Part shown: piece by piece, positions 1 to 9,267 of the stretch
How the letters are laid out: each line of letters starts with the position of its first letter
Numbering within the stretch: the stretch's first letter is position 1
Assembly: GCA_000436035.1 (NCBI GenBank)
Contig: FR893244.1
Span: 8,167 to 72,166 of the forward strand
Source of the DNA: Prevotella sp. CAG:732
GTDB taxonomy: Bacteria; Bacteroidota; Bacteroidia; Bacteroidales; Bacteroidaceae
Direction: 5' to 3'
DNA length: 64,000 nt
The notes under the pieces: model-generated
Told to the model about the DNA's origin: nothing
Databases searched by the model: none
The model's input: the letters and a program-made list of their open reading frames with translations, nothing else
Translations under genes and position numbers: made by a program

Positions 1-177
1 CAACTGCATTACCTTCTCTTTCAGAGTCATACGAGACAAAAGATCTTCTATTCTTTCTTCAATAGGAGCTTTTGCATCTTTGTACAACATCTTTCCCTCG
101 TTCTTTGCGCATAGGTTAGATGATACCATCAAGACTGATGGCAAAAGCAACAAGATAAGTTTTAGCTGTTTCTTCAT
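1..177 (-). CDS. Glycoside hydrolase family 3 enzyme, N-terminal fragment
   Basis: Only the first 59 codons lie in the window; the frame is open to base 1. A hydrophobic signal peptide (MKKQLKLILLLLPSVLMVSS) is followed by 'LYKDAKAPIEERIEDLLSRM' and 'TLKEKVMQL'. This is the usual mature N-terminus of Bacteroidetes GH3 beta-glucosidases and beta-xylosidases, where 'ERVxDLLSRMTLEEK' leads into the first barrel domain. The gene starts 12 bp after the GH2 stop codon and is the last visible gene of the long PUL operon. GH3 enzymes are retaining exo-beta-glycosidases acting on oligosaccharides, mostly in the periplasm. The exact specificity cannot be read because the catalytic domains are outside the window. 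Confidence 0.85.
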   Translation of the reverse strand, partial: MKKQLKLILLLLPSVLMVSSNLCAKNEGKMLYKDAKAPIEERIEDLLSRMTLKEKVMQL

Positions 178-189
178 AAGGCAAACTTT

Positions 190-1986
190 TTAATTGTGAT
201 ATTCCTTTTGTTTCTGATGATAATAGTCGTGCATGACATACCATGCTTTTTTCCGTTGCCCTTGATCGGATACCAATCCCTTTCTGTTCCAACCATCTTG
301 ATTGGTCGGGTGGAAGCGGAATGGAGAACGGAAATCAAAGAGCACCCAAGGAGAAACACCCACCAAATTTGGGATATTCTCAAACATGCGCAAATTATCA
401 CGATACAACTTAGCTTGGTATTCCTCACTCCAAGAAGAAGCTATCGTTTCATCGCCATGCTGACCATACAATGCCTCTCCTCCGAATTCAGAGATCAGCA
501 ATGGTTTATTGACTGCTACTTTCCAAACACACTCCGCTGGTTTCAAAGGCCATGGAGCATACCATCCCATGTACTTATTGACACCTATCATGTCCAATTG
601 GTTGACAAAAGAGTCCTCCATCTCAAACAGTTGAGAGTCCTCCTTGAAATAGACGTTATCAAAAGCCGCAACAAACAAACGGGTTGTGTCCATATCTTTG
701 CCCGTTTGCAATAGCTCTGACAAGAAAGCATTTCTTGCTTCCGAAGGACGAGTTTCATTAGCTATTCCCCAGAAACAATCTGCACAACGGTTTTTGTCGC
801 GCTTAATCGTTTCCGTCAACATACCTTTAGCTTTTTGCAATGTTTCTTGATTGGAGAAATCTATGGCCTGCCAAACAGGAATCTCTTGCCAAAGCATCAT
901 TCCCATCTGTTCTGCCTTACGAACGATATATTCATTTTGCTGATAATGGGCCAACCTTATCATATTAACACCCAAAGCCTTGGCTTCAGCCAACAGCATA
1001 TCAGCATCTCCCTCCGTACAAGCACGTCCCATGCGTTGTGGTATTTCTTCATGAAAAGAAATACTTCTCAAGAATGTCTGTTTTCCATTCAGATAGACCT
1101 TTGTGCCCTTCACCTCTATATTTCGAAAGCCAATGTCTTCCGTCACTTCATCAGAGCCAGATTTGATTCTGACCTGATAAAGTTTTGGATTTTCTGGATT
1201 CCAACGCTGCAAATGAGATACTTTCAGCATACCCTTTGCCTCTCCATCAGCATTCGTTTTAAGATTCAACTTCTTTTTCAGTTCAGGAATCTCCACGCTA
1301 ACAGCTTGATTGGCTAAAGCATCAGACAAATTGACCGTAACATGAATCAAATCCGCACGGTGCTTATCCAATTGGATAAAATAATCACTCACGTATAATT
1401 GGGGCACAGATACCAGCATCACATCACGAGTGATTCCTCCATAATTCCACCAATCAAAAGACAATGCAGGAATAGCAGACTTCATTCGACGATTATTGAC
1501 TTCCAAAATCAAAGTGTTATCTCCTTGACGTAAAGCATTCGTAACCTCCATTTGGAAAGGGGTAAATGCACCTTCATGCTCGCCTATTTTTTTGCCATTC
1601 AGATAGACCTTACAACGATTACTCACGCCGCCAAAACAAAGGAATTGGCGTTTCATTCCTTGCTTATTTACATTGAAATGACGCGCATACCACACAGAAC
1701 CTTCAAAATATTTCAATTCTGCATTCTGAGAGTTCCAATCTCCAGGCACATTCAGTCGCAATCCTCCAGCAAAAGAGTATTCAAAGAAATCGGTCTTTCC
1801 TTGTGGTTTTTGATCTAAATACAATTTCATTTCCTCGCCACGCTCATACAAATCTGGAATAGCATTCCATTTGCCATTCAACAATTCGTATTGGCGGCCA
1901 TAGACATTTGCCAAATAGGTGCTTGCTGCAGAAACGATGCCACAGCAAACAAGCAATAAATAGATAACCAAGCCTATCTTTTTCAT
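190..1986 (-). CDS. GH2 glycosidase, probable secreted beta-glucuronidase
   Basis: This 598-residue protein has an N-terminal signal peptide that probably ends near SAA-STY. A jelly-roll sugar-binding domain (about 30-200), an Ig-like domain (about 200-295) and a TIM barrel (about 295-595) follow, and there is no C-terminal extension. The length is close to that of E. coli GusA. E411 in 'WGIANETRP' fits the acid/base and E500 in 'LLISEFGGEA' the nucleophile. 'NRKG' at N567-K569 matches the NxKG motif that in known beta-glucuronidases contacts the substrate carboxylate. The predicted reaction is removal of terminal beta-glucuronic acid from oligosaccharides in the periplasm. The start codon overlaps the stop of the GH36-like gene (ATGA), so the two are probably translationally coupled. 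A beta-galactosidase or galacturonidase is the alternative. Confidence 0.83.
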   Translation of the reverse strand: MKKIGLVIYLLLVCCGIVSAASTYLANVYGRQYELLNGKWNAIPDLYERGEEMKLYLDQKPQGKTDFFEYSFAGGLRLNVPGDWNSQNAELKYFEGSVWYARHFNVNKQGMKRQFLCFGGVSNRCKVYLNGKKIGEHEGAFTPFQMEVTNALRQGDNTLILEVNNRRMKSAIPALSFDWWNYGGITRDVMLVSVPQLYVSDYFIQLDKHRADLIHVTVNLSDALANQAVSVEIPELKKKLNLKTNADGEAKGMLKVSHLQRWNPENPKLYQVRIKSGSDEVTEDIGFRNIEVKGTKVYLNGKQTFLRSISFHEEIPQRMGRACTEGDADMLLAEAKALGVNMIRLAHYQQNEYIVRKAEQMGMMLWQEIPVWQAIDFSNQETLQKAKGMLTETIKRDKNRCADCFWGIANETRPSEARNAFLSELLQTGKDMDTTRLFVAAFDNVYFKEDSQLFEMEDSFVNQLDMIGVNKYMGWYAPWPLKPAECVWKVAVNKPLLISEFGGEALYGQHGDETIASSWSEEYQAKLYRDNLRMFENIPNLVGVSPWVLFDFRSPFRFHPTNQDGWNRKGLVSDQGQRKKAWYVMHDYYHQKQKEYHN

Positions 1987-4043
1987 TTCTGTATCTTGTA
2001 TTGGTAAATAGTAAATTGATTTTTATCTGGCATTGCAAACTTCAACTTTCCCGTTTCATCAACGATGGCGACTGTGGAATCTCCACTACCTGCAATTTTA
2101 TCCAATCGAACCTTATCACCAGGTGTCAACCAAGTCTGAAGACTTGCACTAGCTCGCTCATTATCCTCCCTATATATGATAAAGAATCCAGAATCCTTCT
2201 TTGTCATGGATTGGAAACCAGTCCAAGAACGCCCAGATGGCTCTTCTCCTACCGGGAGAATGATACCCGAATGAAACTCATGCTGTACTTTCTTATAAGT
2301 TTCAATCAACTTCGATGTTTCAAAAGCTTCCTCGGGCAAGTTGGCAGCCTCCATCCAAGCCAATGGCTGAGCTGGCATCGCAATGGCAAAAAGATAATCA
2401 AAAGAGTAGTTTCTTGGCGCAAAAACATCCATGGAGTCATATTTTGCCACATTACGCCATTTGTTCAAGAACTCCACCTGCAACTTCTCGGCTGGTACAT
2501 ATCTAGAAAGCTGCCACAGATTTCTCAACGTACGATATGGATAATAATTTCCCCAGTCTGTATAGCGATTTTCCAAGAAGATATTTCCATACTCATTCAT
2601 CGAATGATAACCTCCACGACGCCCCGCCGTAGCATCCAGATTGAAGATGACCTGATGATTGGTTTCAGTAGCCACCTTATCAAACATTCTTCTCAGATTT
2701 TCCTCAGCTTTTTTCGTTGGGATTTGCAAACCATCTATCTTGAAGCAAGAGATGCCGTATTGTCGATATAAGGACACCATGGCTTGTGCATCTTTTTCCC
2801 AATCGGCAAAATCATTTTGTATGCTCGGATTAAACCATAATCCTATCCGAATGCCTAATTTCTTGCCCTTTGCCACTACCTTTTTCAATCCATGAGGAAA
2901 CTTGTGTGGATTGGGCGTCCAATAAGTATTATCTTTCCATATATCTCGGAATGAGCCACCTTTTGACTTGGAGTTAGGACTTTTTCCTGTTTGCCATCCA
3001 TCATCCAATTGGAATACAGTAATACCTAATCGAGCTGCACGATCCAATTCTTGCAAACAAAAAGCCTCATCTATCTTGGCATCCTGACTTCTATCGCCCC
3101 AAGTGTTCAACATAATCATTTCATCAGAGACAGACTTTTCCATACGCAACTGCTTTTGATACGTGCGCAAAGAAGCTAGAGCATTCCTTTCTTCCCCATT
3201 GAATACACCGAGCACACATCCATAAAGGCGAGTCCAATCATCTTTGGATATATCCGAAGCAGCAACACCTGTCCCAACTACCATAAAATCATTGAAATCG
3301 GTTATAAAATCTGCACCACCATAATGTAGTTGAGTACTAGAAACTGGAGATTCTTTCAGAAAGAAGAAACCATTTCCCGACAACTGATCTTTTGCAAACA
3401 GCAGATTTCCCCTGCATCCATTCTTGCGATAAGGAATAAAATTGCGCTCTAGCACAAGATTGTCATTCCAATCGGTATAGTCAAAGAACTCCACCGCTTT
3501 CGTCTGCCAATGATTCCCCGACAACTGGAGACGATCCAATGTAGGTGTCTTCAATTCGGTTGCCATGTCTTCAACAGACTCTATGTTTTTCCTATCCACA
3601 TTGGATGCTACCACATCATTGCCAACCTTTTTCATGACACCTTTTAGATATGTATCACAAGCTATTGCTGGAGCATTGCCATAAACACGGAATATACGTT
3701 TGATGCTCAAACTACCCTGGAGATAAGAGACCTCTACACAAAGATAGCCAGGATGAACGCCATTAGATTCTATCCAACGGCTAGACATACTTCCTTGCTC
3801 CGCATTGCCTTTGGCGATGGCAAAATCTGGTTGCTTCCCCATAGCTCGTAGCACTGAATGAATCCGCTTATCCACAACAGATATAGTTTTCAATGCTCCT
3901 CCATTCCAAAGAAAGCATCTCTCCAAGACATCATTGCCTATACGAAGCGTATCTTTCTGCAATGTTGCATAACAAGAGTGCATGGCATCCATAGAATGCC
4001 ACGCTCCTAATAATAGCAAAAGTATCAAAAGTCTTCTCTTCAT
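1983..4043 (-). CDS. GH36-like glycosidase (putative alpha-galactosidase)
   Basis: This 686-residue protein has an N-terminal signal peptide ('RRLLILLLLLGAWHSMDA'). A beta-sandwich domain of about 300 residues precedes a (beta/alpha)8 barrel with 'FQLDDGWQTG', 'GIRIGLWFNPS' and 'ISCFKIDGLQ'. These are clan GH-D hallmarks. D437 in 'FKIDG' is the likely nucleophile and D496 in 'ENRYTDWG' a candidate acid/base. Family members release alpha-linked galactose or related sugars; here the enzyme would act in the periplasm on imported oligosaccharides. The sequence is divergent from textbook alpha-galactosidases ('FKID' rather than 'LKWD'), so the substrate is uncertain. It starts 5 bp downstream of the FAD enzyme stop and overlaps the GH2 start by 4 bp. 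Confidence 0.65.
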   Translation of the reverse strand: MKRRLLILLLLLGAWHSMDAMHSCYATLQKDTLRIGNDVLERCFLWNGGALKTISVVDKRIHSVLRAMGKQPDFAIAKGNAEQGSMSSRWIESNGVHPGYLCVEVSYLQGSLSIKRIFRVYGNAPAIACDTYLKGVMKKVGNDVVASNVDRKNIESVEDMATELKTPTLDRLQLSGNHWQTKAVEFFDYTDWNDNLVLERNFIPYRKNGCRGNLLFAKDQLSGNGFFFLKESPVSSTQLHYGGADFITDFNDFMVVGTGVAASDISKDDWTRLYGCVLGVFNGEERNALASLRTYQKQLRMEKSVSDEMIMLNTWGDRSQDAKIDEAFCLQELDRAARLGITVFQLDDGWQTGKSPNSKSKGGSFRDIWKDNTYWTPNPHKFPHGLKKVVAKGKKLGIRIGLWFNPSIQNDFADWEKDAQAMVSLYRQYGISCFKIDGLQIPTKKAEENLRRMFDKVATETNHQVIFNLDATAGRRGGYHSMNEYGNIFLENRYTDWGNYYPYRTLRNLWQLSRYVPAEKLQVEFLNKWRNVAKYDSMDVFAPRNYSFDYLFAIAMPAQPLAWMEAANLPEEAFETSKLIETYKKVQHEFHSGIILPVGEEPSGRSWTGFQSMTKKDSGFFIIYREDNERASASLQTWLTPGDKVRLDKIAGSGDSTVAIVDETGKLKFAMPDKNQFTIYQYKIQK

Positions 4044-4048
4044 TGCGC

Positions 4049-5920
4049 TTACTGATTCATAAATGCCCTTGGCTTTTCCAATAAGACATTGGGTTCATTA
4101 AAATGCTGATTATCTGGCACATTCTTTTTTCCTATGCCCTTTTGCATCATCACCTTCAGTTCTGGTAAATGGTTTCTGTAAACATCTCTTGGCTCTATAC
4201 CATACTGATGACATAGGGCTGCCGCCATGCCTACGACCTCGCCCATCATACCCGTCGTACGCATCACTCTCACAGTTCCCAAAGCCACATGGGTACAACT
4301 GATATTCCTTCCAGCCATCAATAGATTATCTATATTGCGAGAATATAGACAACGATAAGGCACAGCATAAGGATAAATCCAGCGATGCACCGTCCGGGTC
4401 TTAAATTCATTTCCAGGGAATCGTACACTATTCAAACTATCGGCAAAATGCAAATCAATGCTCCAAGATGTGGAGAACGAGGCATCTTCGTGTTGCACAT
4501 TCTTGTTGATGTCTTCTTCGGACAAGACATAATCGCCCAACAAACGACGAGACTCACGCTTACCTGCAATATAGCCAACCCAAGCCAAAGAGCGATTACG
4601 GTATTTTTGCTTTTCCTTTGCCTTGTTTTTCAAGAAACTCCAATTGGAATAAATAACCAACAGCCCATAATCCCTGATTCTTTCTGCATCCGTTATCGGA
4701 TTCTTGTTCATGCCAGTTTCCCAAGTCCACTCACCTTTTACGACAGGTTCTTTGTTGCTCTCATTAAAATTTATTCCATAAGAGAAATCGGGGAAACGAG
4801 TATGATGCTTGACATCTTCAGAATACCATTGGATAGAAGAGCCCATCATGATCGTGTCCGCCTTCATCGGAGCCAAAGACTCATGGTATTCATCCTGTGC
4901 CTCTCTTCCCATCCGCCAATCTGCACCTGCCAAGAAGCCAATCGTTCCATCTCCCGTGCAATCACTGAAAAGAGGTGCCTCTAACTCTATCTTTTCAGCA
5001 GACTGTATTTGCTGTATGAGCACAGAACTGATACGATTACCTTTCTTTTTGATTTTTATGGCACGATAGGAAGGGAACAAGGTAATGTTTTTCTCAGTCA
5101 AGACAAAAGAGTCTTTTTTACTATCTTCATAAAACTCTCCTGGTTGCGCATTGCCACCTCGTTCGTGTCCAAACTCACGAATCATCCTACCAAGTCCTTG
5201 ATTGGGTTTCAATTCTATCACACCTCCTAGATGTACTCTTACTTCCGATGAGTTATTACCCCCCAATACCGGGCGATCATTCACCAATGCCACCTTACTA
5301 CCCAAACGAGCGGCGGTTACAGCAGCACACATTCCTGCAATACCACCTCCCACTACAACAAAGTCGAAGTGCTTGGATTTGACTTTCTGGATAGGATTAA
5401 GAGATTGGCGCAATTGTTCTGTCTGTTTGGTGTTCATCTTTAATGGCGACTTTTTAGGATCAGTCGTCAAATAGATTGCATCACAGCGACCATCGAAGCC
5501 TGTCAAATCATGAAGGCCCAAAGTTGCCTCACCTGATTTAAGAGTTACCTTTCCTGCCAACTGCCAGCCCCAAGTCTTTCCTTCAGCACCCAACATCTTA
5601 GGCAAGCGCTTATCATTCACGGTAAGCACAAAACGACCGGGACCCATTTTATCGCTCCAAGGAGAAGTCCAGTTATAGGTTCTGACATAAACATCATACA
5701 CCCCAGCCTTTTCTACTTGAATCGTGGTTTTTGCATCTTCCACGGGATTCCCCATCCCATGAGCCATCACGTATGGAGACCCCATCTGGTCCATGAATTG
5801 TTGATCCACTACCCATCCTCCCAGATGGTGGAAGCTTTCAGACTCCACAAAGATGTCTGAAGCCCCCGCCATCAAGGAGCTAAAAATAGTAAAGATTACG
5901 ATGACGAATCTCTTGTACAT
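4049..5920 (-). CDS. Secreted FAD-dependent oxidoreductase (PF12831-type)
   Basis: This 623-residue protein starts at the ATG at 5920, because the signal peptide (MYKRFVIVIFTIFSSLMAGA) begins there; an upstream in-frame ATG at 5965 would overlap the preceding gene. Residues about 25-170 form a beta-rich, carbohydrate-binding-like domain ('GVYDVYVRTYNWTSPW'). A Rossmann fold follows, with 'VVVGGGIAGMCAAVTAARLG' (first Gly at residue 191), 'PVLGGNNSSEVRVHLGG' and, near the end, 'DNLLMAGRNISCTHVALGT'. These are typical of the FAD_oxidored group, which has no well-defined reaction in glycan breakdown. An exported flavoenzyme inside a PUL, 11 bp after a DUF4832 gene and just before glycosidases, suggests it oxidises a sugar or glycan. 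Export with FAD is inferred from the signal peptide only. Confidence 0.8.
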   Translation of the reverse strand: MYKRFVIVIFTIFSSLMAGASDIFVESESFHHLGGWVVDQQFMDQMGSPYVMAHGMGNPVEDAKTTIQVEKAGVYDVYVRTYNWTSPWSDKMGPGRFVLTVNDKRLPKMLGAEGKTWGWQLAGKVTLKSGEATLGLHDLTGFDGRCDAIYLTTDPKKSPLKMNTKQTEQLRQSLNPIQKVKSKHFDFVVVGGGIAGMCAAVTAARLGSKVALVNDRPVLGGNNSSEVRVHLGGVIELKPNQGLGRMIREFGHERGGNAQPGEFYEDSKKDSFVLTEKNITLFPSYRAIKIKKKGNRISSVLIQQIQSAEKIELEAPLFSDCTGDGTIGFLAGADWRMGREAQDEYHESLAPMKADTIMMGSSIQWYSEDVKHHTRFPDFSYGINFNESNKEPVVKGEWTWETGMNKNPITDAERIRDYGLLVIYSNWSFLKNKAKEKQKYRNRSLAWVGYIAGKRESRRLLGDYVLSEEDINKNVQHEDASFSTSWSIDLHFADSLNSVRFPGNEFKTRTVHRWIYPYAVPYRCLYSRNIDNLLMAGRNISCTHVALGTVRVMRTTGMMGEVVGMAAALCHQYGIEPRDVYRNHLPELKVMMQKGIGKKNVPDNQHFNEPNVLLEKPRAFMNQ

Positions 5921-5931
5921 ATATAATTCTT

Positions 5932-7575
5932 TTATTTGATTGTTACATCGGATAGTTTTACCCATCCGTCTTCTGTTTGATATTCATCACGGGCAGAGAT
6001 GATAATACCGATGGCATTATCCTTTGTGGTATCAACAATACCTACAGCCCACTCATATTGACCTGGTGTAACATCAGATAGAGTCAACTCCGTCTTGTAA
6101 GTATGAGGAGTTCCTTGTACCCAATCTGAAATCTCAGGATTAGGATCCACAAATACCTTGACTGATTTCTCCGTAGTCTTGTCCAACAAAGCAAAAGCCA
6201 CCTTATACTTTTGATTCCATTGTGGAAGATTGGTAGGGCAATAGCCCCATCCCAGATTAGACCAGCGGTGTGTCAATACCACCTTACCATTTGAGGATGC
6301 GTTTTCTGGCAAAGAAACCTTGTCGGGGTAAAGGCGATAACCACCATCCGCAATAAACTCTTTCACCAACTTGAAGGCGGAGTTAAACCAAGAATGAGTC
6401 TCACCTGTCTGTGGGCTAGAGCTGAAGCGGAAGTCCATCATATTGACATTGGCTCCCTTTCCTTCATCAAACTCACCTTTTCTCACCTCAGCATAGTCGG
6501 CATACCCATCACCCTTGATAGAACTGCCATGAGAAGACTTCACCCAGCCGCCTTCCATGATAAACGGACATTGATAGCGATAAGTGGTAGCGATTCCTCG
6601 CTCCCAATCCTTATAATATTGCTTCATACCAAAGGCATCGTGACGAAGGCTAAAGCCTTTCTTCACTGCACGGTCAATCAAGTCGGCAGTATCATCGAGA
6701 TTGGCACCATCAAAACTAGAACTACTCAGTAAGCAACGATGATAGTTGATGAAGATAGGCACCTTAGTGAAAGTTTTAGCCATCAAGTCGGTAATCCACT
6801 CAAAGACTTTATATTTCACTTCTTTTTCCGTCATTTTCTCATTTTCATTAGGCGTATCTACAGCCCAATATTTCAAAGTATGAGTCTCACCCCATTTACC
6901 CAAACCAAAGCCACTGACATAATTGGTGATGTCTGGGTCATTATATTTTGCGGCAAAATCCTGCAAGAACTTAGCATATTTCTCTTGGAAGATGGGGTCA
7001 TCTGGGTAAGGAGACCATACCTGTACACTACCTGTAGTCGTCACATATCCCTTGCATCCAGCCTCTCTTACATAGTCTGGTGTAAAGTTATAATGCTTGT
7101 CACGACTATCCACCACGAATGTGAATGCCAATTTCAAGTTGCGCTCTTTGGCACCATTCACCAACATACGGAAACGTTTGGCTGGTTCCGTGTTAACTCC
7201 ATCTTGCCAGATATAAACACCCTCTTCAGGGTTGAAGTCACTCCAAGCACCACGGATATAAAGGGTAGTTCCATAATCAGAAACCTTCACCTTACCTTCC
7301 GAAGAGTCAAAGTTATCATAGATGTCCCAAAAGTTGTCCATCATGCCACTGCCGATACCCGTATAGATGTTCCATCCTTGCAATGGATTTCTCAGGAACT
7401 TGCTACGCTCAGGCTTGATATTCACGATTTTGTTGCCTGTTACATTCCAGCTATAACCTGTCGCATCCAAGTCATCTTTATCGGAACATGATGTTCCGAT
7501 AAAGAGAGTAGATGTGATGAGAGCCAAAGACATGGCTGTCATCTTGACCTTAGACATATAATTTCTCATTTGCAT
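5932..7575 (-). CDS. DUF4832-type lipoprotein, candidate glycan-active TIM-barrel protein
   Basis: This 547-residue lipoprotein has the lipobox 'LFIGTSC'. Downstream it has 'NPLQGWNIYTG', 'FNPEEGVYIWQDG' and 'SPYPDDPIFQEKYAKFLQDF', which mark the DUF4874/DUF4832 architecture. It is a clear paralog of the protein at 14433-15944, and both keep 'GLGKWGE(T/S)H' (here E230) and '(M/F)EGGW' (here E341). The 'PEEGxYxW' strand and a paired Glu arrangement resemble clan GH-A hydrolases, so a glycosidase or glycan-binding role is plausible but unproven. The C-terminal third ('VVLTHRWSNLGWGYCPTN') is a beta-sandwich-like DUF4832 module. Its position right after SusE suggests a surface lipoprotein. The ATG at 7569 is an alternative start. 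Confidence 0.75.
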   Translation of the reverse strand: MQMRNYMSKVKMTAMSLALITSTLFIGTSCSDKDDLDATGYSWNVTGNKIVNIKPERSKFLRNPLQGWNIYTGIGSGMMDNFWDIYDNFDSSEGKVKVSDYGTTLYIRGAWSDFNPEEGVYIWQDGVNTEPAKRFRMLVNGAKERNLKLAFTFVVDSRDKHYNFTPDYVREAGCKGYVTTTGSVQVWSPYPDDPIFQEKYAKFLQDFAAKYNDPDITNYVSGFGLGKWGETHTLKYWAVDTPNENEKMTEKEVKYKVFEWITDLMAKTFTKVPIFINYHRCLLSSSSFDGANLDDTADLIDRAVKKGFSLRHDAFGMKQYYKDWERGIATTYRYQCPFIMEGGWVKSSHGSSIKGDGYADYAEVRKGEFDEGKGANVNMMDFRFSSSPQTGETHSWFNSAFKLVKEFIADGGYRLYPDKVSLPENASSNGKVVLTHRWSNLGWGYCPTNLPQWNQKYKVAFALLDKTTEKSVKVFVDPNPEISDWVQGTPHTYKTELTLSDVTPGQYEWAVGIVDTTKDNAIGIIISARDEYQTEDGWVKLSDVTIK

Positions 7576-7594
7576 AATAGTCTCTAGTTATTGA

Positions 7595-9214
7595 TTATTT
7601 TTTATCAAACAGTACGGTATTGTTGCGGATATTGACCACCACAAAATTACATCCCTCTGGGATGATGAAGTAAGCATAGCGGTTATCTCTTTGACCTGCG
7701 ACTATCTTTTCTTCTGTACCCAACTTAGCCGTGATATAACCATTATGGTCATTACGTTTAGCATCGGCTGATGAACCGAAAGCATAAACATTATTATTTG
7801 TGTTATCTACCGTAAACTTCACAGATGCCTGTACCGTATTTCCACGCTCATCTTTTTGTGAACTTCGAGGAAGTGCATCACCCTTATATACAAAGACACA
7901 TGGATCTGCTATACTTGGAAGCAAGTTAAACTTGTCCTGGTATCCCGTAAAGGCTCCCGAATCATGGTCAAAGGCATTGAAGGTACCATACATATACAGT
8001 TTCTCAATGACTGTTGTATATGGATTAATTCCTAATTTTGTATTATTCCAGCTTACAGACTTTGGCTCCAAGTCCGTCTTGTCGGAATAAATAATGATAG
8101 TCTTCTCTTCCTTATTCAATACGATACGATAGGTACCAGCACTTGGGATAGACCAATAACGAGCTGAAGCTGCTGTATTCGTTGCCACCTGAGTGAATGA
8201 AGAAGACTGACCATCGTTGATGTCATGTGAACCTTCTTGCATTGGAACGATAGACATTTCTTGCTTGCCCTCATAAGTCAATGGAATATAAAGAGTTCCT
8301 GCTGAGAGTTGTCCTCGCCAAGCATACAAGTTCTCATTTTCCAAAGTCTGCTGCATCTCCACTTGATCGCCAACGGCTGTACCTGCCAAGAAGATTTGGT
8401 CTGCATCCACCACGGCACCGGCTGCCACAATCTTGACTGTCTGCTTGGTCATATCCACTGTGATACGGTAAGTATCATCTTCAGGAATAATCCAAGAGTT
8501 TGCCTCACTACGATCGGTAACAATCGCTGGCATATCAGACAATGTCAAAGCCTCATCTGCCTCAGAAGGGCCTATGGCATTCTCTTCATCGCCAAACAAG
8601 ACAGGGAAATTAATCTTTCCTGCACTCAACTTGCCGGTATAGGAATAAACAGTGCCATCATTGTTTGCCTCCAACAAGACATCTGCATCTCCTACCGCTG
8701 TACCAGCCATAAACAACTGGTCTGCACTAAACTGCTTAGCTCCATAGGTCTTCACCTTTACCCTTGCTGTGGCAATATCAGGAACCACCAAGCGTGGTCC
8801 CTCAAAAGAGGCGGTCACGGTAAACTGTACTTCACGAATCGTACTGGTCAACTGTCCGAAATGCTCTACCAAAAGCTCTTGCAACTGTTGGTTGGTATAA
8901 GAACGAGAGAAGTGACCATCATCCTCATACTCCATTATTTCATCAGCAGTACTGCCGCTCACACGCATTTCATACTTATAGGTGGTGATATAATCATCGC
9001 CGTAATCATGTGCCGTTGTCCAATCCAAAGTCAAGGCAGTGGCATCAGGATTGCCCTCATCCAACTTGATGTAGTCACCAGATGGTTGGAGTTCTATCAC
9101 AGATTGGTTTCTAGAATACGAGTTGTCTATGTCATCATTGCAAGACATCGCCAACAAGCTCATGGAAGAAGCCAATAGCCAAACGGCTGTCTTTAATATA
9201 TTATTTGTCTTCAT
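7595..9214 (-). CDS. SusE/SusF-like outer-membrane glycan-binding lipoprotein
   Basis: This 539-residue protein starts at the ATG at 9214 (MKTNNILKTAVWLLASSMSL), which gives a standard lipoprotein signal with lipobox 'LLAMSC'; the ATG at 9235 would add seven residues. The N-terminal region ('LDWTTAHDYGDDYITTYKYE') is the SusE-type Ig-like domain. Two repeated modules follow, each starting with 'QLFMAGTAVGDADV' or 'QIFLAGTAVGDQVEM' and ending in a 'Y.I..D...T.KIV'-type strand, like the tandem starch-binding modules of SusE/SusF. A third, more divergent module lies at the C-terminus. It probably sits on the cell surface and holds the glycan for the SusCD complex. It lies directly downstream of susD with a 53-bp gap. 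Confidence 0.85.
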   Translation of the reverse strand: MKTNNILKTAVWLLASSMSLLAMSCNDDIDNSYSRNQSVIELQPSGDYIKLDEGNPDATALTLDWTTAHDYGDDYITTYKYEMRVSGSTADEIMEYEDDGHFSRSYTNQQLQELLVEHFGQLTSTIREVQFTVTASFEGPRLVVPDIATARVKVKTYGAKQFSADQLFMAGTAVGDADVLLEANNDGTVYSYTGKLSAGKINFPVLFGDEENAIGPSEADEALTLSDMPAIVTDRSEANSWIIPEDDTYRITVDMTKQTVKIVAAGAVVDADQIFLAGTAVGDQVEMQQTLENENLYAWRGQLSAGTLYIPLTYEGKQEMSIVPMQEGSHDINDGQSSSFTQVATNTAASARYWSIPSAGTYRIVLNKEEKTIIIYSDKTDLEPKSVSWNNTKLGINPYTTVIEKLYMYGTFNAFDHDSGAFTGYQDKFNLLPSIADPCVFVYKGDALPRSSQKDERGNTVQASVKFTVDNTNNNVYAFGSSADAKRNDHNGYITAKLGTEEKIVAGQRDNRYAYFIIPEGCNFVVVNIRNNTVLFDKK

Positions 9215-9267
9215 TTGCAATTTCTTTAAATACAATTACACAATGGATATATCATATTCATCCGATT

